Origin: Halomonas sp. UBA3074
Lineage (GTDB): Bacteria; Pseudomonadota; Gammaproteobacteria; Pseudomonadales; Halomonadaceae
Direction: 5' to 3'
DNA: 14,676 nt
Assembly (NCBI RefSeq): GCF_002366715.1
Contig: NZ_DFBS01000038.1
Span: 50,770-65,445, forward strand
Below are positions 7,246 through 13,229 of this stretch, one piece after another. Each line of letters begins with the position of its first letter. Position 1 is the first letter of the stretch. Made by a program: the position numbers and the translations under genes. The notes under the pieces are model-generated. The model was not told where the DNA came from and did no database searches. It saw only the letters and a program-made list of their open reading frames with translations.

Positions 7246-9807
7246 ATGTCACAGGCCATTCCCCCTAACACGCCAATGATCACGCAGTATTTAAAGATCA
7301 AACGCGAGCACCCCGAGGTACTACTGTTTTACCGAATGGGGGATTTTTATGAGCTATTTTTTGATGACGCCAAACGCGCCGCGGCACTGCTGGACATTAC
7401 CCTCACCCAGCGTGGTCAGTCGGGAGGCAAACCCATCCCGATGGCGGGCGTACCTTACCATAGCGCCGAAGGTTATTTGGCGCGCTTGGTCGCGGGTGGC
7501 GAATCGGTCGCGATCTGCGAACAGATTGGTGACCCCGCTACCAGCAAGGGGCCCGTCGATCGCCAGGTCGTGCGCATCGTCACCCCTGGCACGCTGCACG
7601 ATGAAGCGCTGCTGGATGCACGCCGTGACAATGTACTGGTAGCCGTCTCTCCGGGTAACGATAGCTGGGGCCTTGCTTGGCTGGAACTCTCGAGTGGCCG
7701 CTTCAATGTACTGGAAGTGGAGAGCGAAGCCGAAATGCTCGCCGAGTTGACGCGCCTCTCCCCGGCTGAGCTGCTAGTGCCCGAAAGCCTGACGCTGCCC
7801 GATGCGTGGTCGCAAAAGCGCAGCCTGCGCCGCCAGGGCGAATGGCTATTCGACCTGGAAAGCGCTACCCGCAGTCTCTGCGACCAGTTTGAAGTCCAGG
7901 ACTTACGGGGCTTTGGCTGCGCGCATCTTACCAGCGCGCTGGTCGCCGCCGGTGTACTGATCGATTACGCCCGGGATACCCAGCGCTCGCGGCTGCCCCA
8001 CGTGACTGCTATTAGCGTGGAGAATCGCGACGATGCGGTGGTCATCGATGCGGCCAGCCGGCGCAATCTGGAAATCGATATCAATCTTGGCGGCAGCGCC
8101 GACAATACGCTGGCCAGCGTGCTGGACACCTGCGCCACCGCCATGGGCTCACGGCTACTCAAACGCTGGCTCAATCGCCCGTTGCGCCAGCGTGAGCTCG
8201 TTCAAAACCGCCATGCGGGCGTGGCGCTGTTAAGCCTGGATGCCGCTTACATGTCGCTGCGCGACACCTTGAGCGATGTGGGCGACATCGAACGCATTCT
8301 GGCCCGGGTCGCACTGTATAGCGCTCGCCCGCGGGATCTGGCTCGCCTGCGTGACGCCTTGGTGACCCTCCCCGCCCTTGAGCAGCAACTGAGCGAAGTA
8401 GAGAGCGGTAGCGCACTGGACAACCTGCGCCCGCATATTCGCCCTTACCCAGAAATCGCCGACACGCTGAGCCGTGCCCTGGTCGAGAACCCGCCCGTGG
8501 TGATCCGTGATGGCGGGGTCATCGCCGATGGCTTTGATGCCGAACTCGACGAACACCGCGGCATGGCCGAGAACGCTGGCGACTACCTGATTAAGCTAGA
8601 GATTCGTGAACGCGAGCGTACGGGGCTTGCCAATCTCAAGGTGGGCTACAACCGGGTACATGGCTATTTTATCGAGCTGCCCCGCTCCCAGGCACAGCAG
8701 GCGCCCGCTGACTATATTCGCCGTCAAACGCTTAAAAACGCTGAACGCTTCATCATTCCTGAACTCAAGGAGTTTGAAGACAAGGCGCTGTCGGCCAAAT
8801 CCCGCGCGCTGACCCGTGAAAAGTGGCTGTATGATCGCCTGCTGGGAGAGCTCAACACCAATCTTCACGCGCTGCAGAGCACCTCACAAGCATTGGCGGA
8901 GCTGGATGTACTGTGCGCCTTTGCCGAGCGGGCCGAGGCACTCGGCTGGGTACGCCCAACGCTTAGCGAAACCACTGGCATTCGTATCGACGCGGGGCGT
9001 CATCCGGTCGTTGAACAGGTAAGCGAAACGCCCTTTGTACCCAACGATGTAACGCTCAACCCTGACCAGCACATGTTGATCATTACCGGGCCTAACATGG
9101 GCGGTAAATCGACCTACATGCGCCAGACAGCGTTGATCGCCCTATTGGCCCACTGCGGTAGCTTTGTTCCCGCCGATGCCGCTGAGATCGGCCCGCTGGA
9201 TCGAATATTCACCCGCATAGGCTCTTCAGATGATTTGGCGGGCGGGCGCTCCACGTTTATGGTCGAGATGACCGAAACCGCGAATATTCTCCACAATGCC
9301 ACCCAGCAAAGCTTGATCCTGATGGATGAAATTGGCCGCGGTACCAGTACATTCGATGGCTTGTCGCTGGCCTGGGCAAGTGCGGAACATCTTGCCAAGG
9401 GGCGCGCGCTTACCCTGTTTGCCACCCACTATTTTGAAATGACGGCCCTACCTGATCATATGGAAGGCGTGGCTAACATCCATTTAACCGCCACCGAACA
9501 TGGCGACACGATCGTGTTCATGCACCGCATTGAGGCAGGCCCCGCCAGCCAGAGCTACGGTTTGCAGGTTGCGCAGTTAGCGGGCGTGCCGGGCCATGTC
9601 ATTAAGCGCGCCCGGGAGAAGCTAATGAGCCTTGAACAGCGCGACGTGGACAATACAGCGCAGGCACCGCGGACCACGCCCCAGCAAAACGACCTGTTCG
9701 CGGCGGCGCCTCACCCGGTGGTTGAAGCGTTGGAAAATGTCGATATGGATGACTTAACGCCGCGGGAAGCGCTAGCGCTGTTGTATCAGTGGCGAGACCT
9801 GATCTAA
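7246..9807 (+). CDS. mutS: DNA mismatch repair protein MutS
   Basis: MutS recognises mispaired bases and small loops and recruits MutL. It has 853 residues, the same length as E. coli MutS. The mismatch-binding domain has the Phe-X-Glu wedge in MGDFYELF (Phe34, Glu36). Connector, lever and clamp regions follow. The ATPase has Walker A GPNMGGKST (615-623), Walker B LILMDEIGRGTST (Asp694, Glu695) and FATHYFEMT. Near the C terminus QNDLF (814-818) fits the beta-clamp binding consensus, and DDLTPREALALLYQW is the tetramerisation segment. The ATG at 7246 has AGGA five bases upstream. It is divergent from pncC-recA and lies upstream of fdxA. Confidence 0.99.
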   Translation: MSQAIPPNTPMITQYLKIKREHPEVLLFYRMGDFYELFFDDAKRAAALLDITLTQRGQSGGKPIPMAGVPYHSAEGYLARLVAGGESVAICEQIGDPATSKGPVDRQVVRIVTPGTLHDEALLDARRDNVLVAVSPGNDSWGLAWLELSSGRFNVLEVESEAEMLAELTRLSPAELLVPESLTLPDAWSQKRSLRRQGEWLFDLESATRSLCDQFEVQDLRGFGCAHLTSALVAAGVLIDYARDTQRSRLPHVTAISVENRDDAVVIDAASRRNLEIDINLGGSADNTLASVLDTCATAMGSRLLKRWLNRPLRQRELVQNRHAGVALLSLDAAYMSLRDTLSDVGDIERILARVALYSARPRDLARLRDALVTLPALEQQLSEVESGSALDNLRPHIRPYPEIADTLSRALVENPPVVIRDGGVIADGFDAELDEHRGMAENAGDYLIKLEIRERERTGLANLKVGYNRVHGYFIELPRSQAQQAPADYIRRQTLKNAERFIIPELKEFEDKALSAKSRALTREKWLYDRLLGELNTNLHALQSTSQALAELDVLCAFAERAEALGWVRPTLSETTGIRIDAGRHPVVEQVSETPFVPNDVTLNPDQHMLIITGPNMGGKSTYMRQTALIALLAHCGSFVPADAAEIGPLDRIFTRIGSSDDLAGGRSTFMVEMTETANILHNATQQSLILMDEIGRGTSTFDGLSLAWASAEHLAKGRALTLFATHYFEMTALPDHMEGVANIHLTATEHGDTIVFMHRIEAGPASQSYGLQVAQLAGVPGHVIKRAREKLMSLEQRDVDNTAQAPRTTPQQNDLFAAAPHPVVEALENVDMDDLTPREALALLYQWRDLI

Positions 9808-9846
9808 TGGTGCTTATAGAATGAAAGGCTATACGTGAGATTCAGG

Positions 9847-9973
9847 TGCCAGTACAGGTTGAAGCGAGGGTCTTTCGACAGGGCCGGAAAATGTTCCCAA
9901 CAATTCCGGCATTTCCGCCATCCATGGCGGTCAGATGTCGAAAGTAGTGCTCCCGCGGACACCTCTACTGGCA
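9847..9973. repeat. nested inverted-repeat element between mutS and fdxA (structured RNA or intergenic repeat)
   Basis: This 127-base block folds as a set of perfect nested stems. The outer one is TGCCAGTA (9847-9854) with TACTGGCA (9966-9973). Inside is CTTTCGACA (9872-9880) with TGTCGAAAG (9936-9944). That encloses two hairpins: GCCGGAA/TTCCGGC (9883-9889/9904-9910), capped by TGTT-CCC-AACA, and CCGCCA-TCCA-TGGCGG (9915-9930). The fold works on either strand. It has no T-run and no convincing reading frame, and it occupies most of the 320-base mutS-fdxA gap. It could be a dispersed palindromic repeat or a structured non-coding RNA or leader. I do not recognise a named family. Confidence 0.6.
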
Positions 9974-10048
9974 TTGCTACCAACTGGAATCATATGGCGC
10001 TTGCCGCAAGGTATGCACACCTCTAGAATGTCGCTCAAACTTTTAGCT

Positions 10049-10120
10049 TATAAAAAACGGCTGATTTATAACCATTCACGATTGACCATGGCCGGGAGTT
10101 ACCCGGCCCTGCAAGAGGGA
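10049..10120 (+). promoter_or_regulatory. fdxA upstream region: AT-rich promoter candidates, leader hairpin, Shine-Dalgarno
   Basis: Two -10-like hexamers are present, TATAAA (10049-10054) and TATAAC (10067-10072), neither with a good -35. Downstream, GGCCGGG (10090-10096), loop AGTTA and CCCGGCC (10102-10108) form a 7-bp GC stem. It is followed by the Shine-Dalgarno GAGGGA (10115-10120), seven bases before the fdxA ATG. The hairpin is six bases from the Shine-Dalgarno and so could affect translation. The promoter assignment is weak; the hairpin is clear. Confidence 0.4.
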
Positions 10121-10127
10121 TAGCAAG

Positions 10128-10451
10128 ATGACGTTTGTCGTTACCGAGAACTGCATCCAGTGCAAATACACCGACTGTGTGGAAGTGTGCCCGGTCGACT
10201 GTTTCTATGAAGGCCCAAACTTCCTGGTCATTCACCCTGACGAATGCATTGACTGCGCGTTATGTGAACCCGAGTGCCCGGCCGAAGCGATCTTCTCCGA
10301 GGATGAGCTGCCGGATGGGCAAGAGGCCTTTATTGAGATCAACGCTGAGATGTCGGAAGTGTGGCCCAATATTGCCGAAAGAAAGGATCCGATGCCTGAC
10401 GCCGAAGAGTGGGATGGCAAACCAGGCAAGCTGGAGAAGCTAGAGCGCTAA
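10128..10451 (+). CDS. fdxA: seven-iron ferredoxin FdxA ([3Fe-4S][4Fe-4S])
   Basis: This is a 107-residue cytoplasmic low-potential electron carrier of the Azotobacter ferredoxin I type. By alignment with that protein, the [3Fe-4S] ligands are Cys9, Cys17 and Cys50 and the [4Fe-4S] ligands are Cys21, Cys40, Cys43 and Cys46. Cys25 corresponds to the free cysteine near the [4Fe-4S] cluster. The fold is visible as CIQCKYTDCVEVCPVDCFYEG and CIDCALCEPECPAEAIF, followed by the characteristic C-terminal extension rich in Glu and Trp. The ATG at 10128 has GAGGGA seven bases upstream. It follows mutS and faces the candidate RsmZ-type RNA gene. Its redox partners cannot be inferred here. Confidence 0.97.
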   Translation: MTFVVTENCIQCKYTDCVEVCPVDCFYEGPNFLVIHPDECIDCALCEPECPAEAIFSEDELPDGQEAFIEINAEMSEVWPNIAERKDPMPDAEEWDGKPGKLEKLER

Positions 10452-10480
10452 GCGCTGGCTGATCGGTGCTTCGCTTAAAA

Positions 10481-10520
10481 ACCAGCGCTTCTGACTAGAA
10501 CAGCGGGCGCTGGTTTTTTT
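10481..10520 (+). terminator. intrinsic terminator of fdxA
   Basis: ACCAGCGC (10481-10488) pairs perfectly with GCGCTGGT (10507-10514) across an 18-base loop and runs straight into seven T (10514-10520). It lies 30 bases after the fdxA stop. A third copy of the arm, AGCGCTGG at 10451-10458, can compete for the same left arm (see findings). Confidence 0.85.
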
Positions 10521-10554
10521 ATGTCTGCACAAAAGCCGATGGTAAATGTTAGAC

Positions 10555-10580
10555 AAAAAAAGGCGGCCCGTAGGCCGCCC
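10555..10580 (-). terminator. intrinsic terminator of the RsmZ-type RNA
   Basis: The minus strand has GGCGGCC (10573-10579), loop TACG, GGCCGCC (10562-10568), then seven T (10555-10561). C-TACG-G belongs to the very stable UNCG tetraloop class, so this should be an efficient terminator. It lies tail-to-tail with the fdxA terminator, 34 bases away. Confidence 0.9.
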
Positions 10581-10770
10581 GCTCCAAGCACTTCCTCTGA
10601 CCACTCCCTGGTTCAACCTCCTCAAATGACTTCCCTGCCGGGGCTCACCTCACTGTATCACCCGGCGCATTCGACCTTCATCCCGTTGCATCCTGTCTGA
10701 AGCGTCCTTGCCTCCCCTTGTCCTGAGTTCATTGTCGCAGAACACGGCAGCTTCTCAACAATCCCCAAAT
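10555..10770 (-). ncRNA. rsmZ: candidate CsrA-sequestering small RNA, RsmZ/CsrB type
   Basis: Read on the minus strand this stretch has 11 GGA motifs in about 215 nt, ten of them in AGGA or GGGA context (such as CAGGACAAGG, CAGGATGCAACGGGATGAAG, GCAGGGAAG and CAGAGGAAG). It ends in a strong intrinsic terminator. Stems that expose GGA include TGAACCA-GGGAG-TGGTCA (10598-10615, one bulge) and CTTCA/TGAAG (10676-10702, two GGA in the loop). A longer stem, ATTGTTGAGAA with TTCTGCGACAAT, is near the 5' end. Such RNAs titrate CsrA/RsmA away from mRNAs. Pseudomonas rsmZ lies beside fdxA, and a GacA box is upstream here. The 3' end is well defined. The 5' end is uncertain: starts near 10803, near 10770 or near 10724 are all conceivable. 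Confidence 0.8.
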
Positions 10771-10772
10771 GC

Positions 10773-10801
10773 AAAAAGGCGAGTCTTAGCGACTCGCCTT
10801 T
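10773..10801 (-). terminator. hairpin with T-tract, probable eno terminator
   Basis: The minus strand has AAAGGCGAGTC (10791-10801), loop GCTAA, GACTCGCCTTT (10775-10785): an 11-bp stem ending in five T (10773-10777). On the plus strand the tail is only three T, so it is oriented to end leftward transcripts. It lies about 157 bases after the eno stop and is the first terminator-like structure there. The GacA box lies between eno and this hairpin, so it might instead be an attenuator or 5' hairpin of the small RNA. Confidence 0.6.
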
Positions 10802-10809
10802 CCCCCACC

Positions 10810-10839
10810 ATTCTATTTAAAAACAATAACTTGAAGTTA
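10810..10839 (-). promoter_or_regulatory. possible upstream promoter for the RsmZ-type RNA, with a small palindrome
   Basis: On the minus strand TAGAAT (10810-10815) is a 5-of-6 match to the -10 hexamer, with no good -35, as expected of an activator-dependent promoter. TAACTT-N-AAGTTA (10827-10839), a perfect 6-bp inverted repeat about one nucleotide, sits where a -35 would be. The region (10806-10870) is very AT-rich. A start here (about 10803) would put the GacA box about 100 bp upstream, but the transcript would cross the T-tract hairpin at 10773-10801. Confidence 0.3.
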
Positions 10840-10894
10840 AATTAGTGGAAAATTTCGTTTTTTCTTACCCCAAACCTAGCGATTGTTGTCGGCA

Positions 10895-10916
10895 TTTGTA
10901 AGAGATCTCTTACAAA
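10895..10916. promoter_or_regulatory. GacA (UvrY) binding box upstream of the RsmZ-type RNA
   Basis: TGTAAGAGATCTCTTACA (10897-10914) fits the GacA upstream activating sequence TGTAAG-N6-CTTACA exactly and is fully palindromic; the symmetry extends two bases further on each side to 22 bp. In Pseudomonas this motif precedes rsmX, rsmY and rsmZ and is required for their GacS/GacA-dependent expression. It lies in the eno 3' flank, 42 bases past the eno stop, upstream of the GGA-rich RNA on the minus strand. Confidence 0.85.
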
Positions 10917-10918
10917 AA

Positions 10919-10936
10919 CTTGAGACATCTCTTACA
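10919..10936. promoter_or_regulatory. second, half-degenerate GacA box
   Basis: The right half ATCTCTTACA (10927-10936), plus two further A, repeats the right half of the box at 10897-10914 exactly. The left half is degraded (CTTGAG in place of TGTAAG). The shift between the copies is 22 bp, about two DNA turns, so both sites would face the same side of the helix. It may be an accessory site or a decayed duplicate. Confidence 0.5.
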
Positions 10937-10958
10937 AAACTAATCCAACGTTGGGCAT

Positions 10959-12248
10959 TTACTGCCCCTTGATGGCCTTTAAGCCCGGGTAAGTGACGTT
11001 TTCTAGCTCGGCCTCAATCACCAATAAACGATTGTACTTGGCGACGCGATCAGAGCGACACAGTGACCCCGTTTTGATCTGCCCAGCACAGGTACCCACC
11101 GCCAAATCGGCAATGGTGGTGTCTTCGGTTTCACCTGAGCGGTGAGAAATGACCGCCGTGAAGCCTGCATCCTGCGCCATCTTGATCGCGTCCAGCGTCT
11201 CGGAGAGCGAGCCAATCTGGTTGAACTTGATCAGGATGGAGTTACCGATCTGCTCATCGATACCGCGCTTGAGAATCTTGGTATTGGTCACGAATAGATC
11301 GTCACCCACCAGCTGTACTTTATCGCCCAGCTTATCGGTAAGCGCTTTCCAGCCCGCCCAATCGGATTCGTCCATGCCGTCTTCGATGGAGACAATCGGA
11401 TATTCAGCGCACAGGCCTGCAAGATAATCGGTAAAGCCTTCGGCATCGTAGCTCTTACCTTCGCCAGCAAGATTGTATTGACCGTCTTTGTAGAACTCTG
11501 AAGAAGCACAGTCCAGGGCCAGCGTAACGTCTTTACCCAATACGTAACCAGCATCTGCCACGGCCTGTTTAATAACGGCCAGTGCATCAGCGTTAGACGC
11601 CAAGTCAGGTGCAAAGCCGCCCTCGTCACCGACAGAGGTGGAAAGGCCTTTTGCTGAAAGCACTTTCTTCAGCGAATGGAATATTTCCGCGCCCATGCGT
11701 AGCCCTTCACGGAAATTAGGCGCGCCTACCGGCTGCACCATAAACTCTTGGATATCGACATTGTTATCCGCATGCTCGCCGCCGTTGATGATGTTCATCA
11801 TCGGTACCGGCATGCTGTACTGGCCAGGCTGACCGTAGAGTTCGGCAATGTGCGCATAAAGCGGCACGCCTTTGGCATTGGCAGCGGCTTTAGCGGCGGC
11901 CAGGGAAACCGCCAGAATCGCGTTGGCACCCAGGTTGGCTTTATTGTCCGTACCGTCCAGCGCCAGCATGGCATCGTCTAAACCGCGCTGATCACGCGCA
12001 TCCACGCCCAACAATGCGTCACGAATCTTGCCATTGACCGCCTCGACTGCTTTCAGTACGCCCTTACCCAAGTAACGCGACTTATCCCCGTCGCGAAGCT
12101 CTAGCGCTTCACGTGAGCCGGTAGAGGCGCCGCTTGGGGCACAGGCTTCACCAACAGCACCACTGGCCAGGCGAACGTTTGCCTGTACGGTCGGGTTACC
12201 ACGTGAATCCAGCACTTCCAACGCACTGATAGCAACAATTTTGGTCAT
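10959..12248 (-). CDS. eno: enolase
   Basis: Enolase interconverts 2-phosphoglycerate and phosphoenolpyruvate in glycolysis and gluconeogenesis. This 429-residue protein shows VLDSRGNPTV near the start, PSGASTGSREA (substrate loop), MNIINGGEHADNNVDIQEFM, GDEGGFAP (catalytic Glu209), metal ligands in ALDCASSEF, SIEDGMDE and VGDDLFVTN, the signature ILIKFNQIGSLSET (catalytic Lys341) and SHRSGETEDT. It is full length with nothing missing. The ATG at 12246-12248 has AAGGAA about six bases upstream. It follows pyrG and kdsA on the same strand, a common order in Pseudomonas-like genomes. The 81-base gap to kdsA is AT-rich and could hold an extra promoter. The usual downstream neighbours ftsB-ispD are absent here. 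Confidence 0.99.
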   Translation of the reverse strand: MTKIVAISALEVLDSRGNPTVQANVRLASGAVGEACAPSGASTGSREALELRDGDKSRYLGKGVLKAVEAVNGKIRDALLGVDARDQRGLDDAMLALDGTDNKANLGANAILAVSLAAAKAAANAKGVPLYAHIAELYGQPGQYSMPVPMMNIINGGEHADNNVDIQEFMVQPVGAPNFREGLRMGAEIFHSLKKVLSAKGLSTSVGDEGGFAPDLASNADALAVIKQAVADAGYVLGKDVTLALDCASSEFYKDGQYNLAGEGKSYDAEGFTDYLAGLCAEYPIVSIEDGMDESDWAGWKALTDKLGDKVQLVGDDLFVTNTKILKRGIDEQIGNSILIKFNQIGSLSETLDAIKMAQDAGFTAVISHRSGETEDTTIADLAVGTCAGQIKTGSLCRSDRVAKYNRLLVIEAELENVTYPGLKAIKGQ

Positions 12249-12329
12249 GGCAGTTTCCTTAACGGTAAGTCAGATAAAATTATTAATATAACGCCCTAAT
12301 CAGTCATCCACGGCAGCGAACGCCATCCT

Positions 12330-13217
12330 TTAACGAATGGTCAGCGGCTCAAACCCTTTTACCAGCGCATCCAACTGGGCAAGCTGGGTTAGAAACGGCT
12401 CTAACTGGTCCAGCGGTAGCGCACAGGGGCCATCGCACTTGGCGTTATCAGGGTCAGGGTGAGCCTCTAAAAACAGCCCTGCAAGGCCAACGGCCACGCC
12501 TGCACGTGCTAACTCAACTACCTGGGCACGACGGCCATCTGCACTGTCGGCACGGCCGCCAGGGCGCTGAAGCGCATGCGTGACATCGAAAAATACCGGA
12601 TACCCGGTTTGCTTCATGTCACCAAAGCCCAGCATATCAACAATCAGATTGTTATAGCCAAAGCTTGAGCCGCGCTCGCAGAGCATCAGTTGGTCGTTAC
12701 CCGCTTCCTGGAACTTGCTCAGGATATGGCGCATTTCGTGGGGTGCCAAAAACTGCGGCTTCTTGATATTGATGACCGCACCGGTTTTGGCCATGGCGAC
12801 CACCAAGTCGGTTTGGCGGGCCAGAAAAGCCGGCAACTGAATAATATCAGCCACTTCCGCCGCCGCCTCGGCCTGCCAGGGTTCGTGCACATCGGTGATG
12901 ATCGGCACGTTATGGCGGGCTTTGATATCGGCCAGGATCTGCAGTCCCTTTTCGATACCCGGGCCGCGATAGGAGTGGATAGAGCTACGGTTGGCTTTAT
13001 CAAAGCTGGCTTTGAAAACGTACGGCATACCCAGTTTTTTCGTTACCGTGACGTAGGCTTGCGCGACTTCGTCAGCCAGCTCAGCCGACTCCAGCACGTT
13101 CATGCCGCCTAGCAGCATGAGCGGTAACGAATTGCCGGCGGTTAAGCCGGCAACGTTGATATGACGCTCTTGCGATCCATCTTGAGACGGCTCTTGAGAA
13201 CGGTCTTGAGAAGCCAT
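12330..13217 (-). CDS. kdsA: 3-deoxy-8-phosphooctulonate synthase (KDO-8-phosphate synthase)
   Basis: KdsA condenses phosphoenolpyruvate with arabinose 5-phosphate to KDO-8-phosphate for the lipopolysaccharide inner core, so the cell has an LPS outer membrane. The TIM-barrel motifs GGMNVLES, KASFDKANRSSIHSYRGPG, IITDVHEP, QLPAFLARQTDLV, NIKKPQF and EAHPDPDNAKCDGP are all present. Asn40 in GGMNVLES marks the metal-independent class; metal-dependent enzymes have Cys there. The 295 residues are about 11 more than in E. coli because of an N-terminal (Ser-Gln-Asp/Glu-X)4 extension before the conserved HINVAG. The ATG at 13215-13217 was kept because GAGGG lies just upstream and no other start precedes the core. 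It begins 12 bases after pyrG, in an evident operon. Confidence 0.97.
   Translation of the reverse strand: MASQDRSQEPSQDGSQERHINVAGLTAGNSLPLMLLGGMNVLESAELADEVAQAYVTVTKKLGMPYVFKASFDKANRSSIHSYRGPGIEKGLQILADIKARHNVPIITDVHEPWQAEAAAEVADIIQLPAFLARQTDLVVAMAKTGAVINIKKPQFLAPHEMRHILSKFQEAGNDQLMLCERGSSFGYNNLIVDMLGFGDMKQTGYPVFFDVTHALQRPGGRADSADGRRAQVVELARAGVAVGLAGLFLEAHPDPDNAKCDGPCALPLDQLEPFLTQLAQLDALVKGFEPLTIR
13164..13211 (-). repeat. four tandem 12-bp repeats encoding the KdsA N-terminal extension
   Basis: In coding sense the units are TCTCAAGACCGT, TCTCAAGAGCCG, TCTCAAGATGGA and TCGCAAGAGCGT, translated as SQDR, SQEP, SQDG and SQER (residues 3-18). The units are in frame, so gain or loss of one would change the extension by four residues without a frameshift. 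Confidence 0.8.
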
Positions 13218-13229
13218 GCTATTGCCCTC

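Noticed and set aside
7080..7301. 73-codon minus-strand reading frame in the pncC-mutS gap
   Set aside because: It overlaps the mutS start and leader, has no ribosome-binding site, and resembles no protein I recognise. Its stop merely abuts the pncC GTG start.
9841..10027. Reading the mutS-fdxA structured block as 6S RNA or a cobalamin or c-di-GMP riboswitch
   Set aside because: The conserved core sequences of those families were not found; only the pairing is evident, so no family name was assigned.
9835..10123. Two short plus-strand frames (63 and 62 codons) in the mutS-fdxA gap
   Set aside because: No Shine-Dalgarno and no recognisable protein. They are by-products of the nested palindromic element.
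10440..10625. 61-codon minus-strand reading frame downstream of fdxA
   Set aside because: It runs through two terminators and the 3' part of the candidate small RNA, and its composition is arbitrary. The RNA explains the sequence better.
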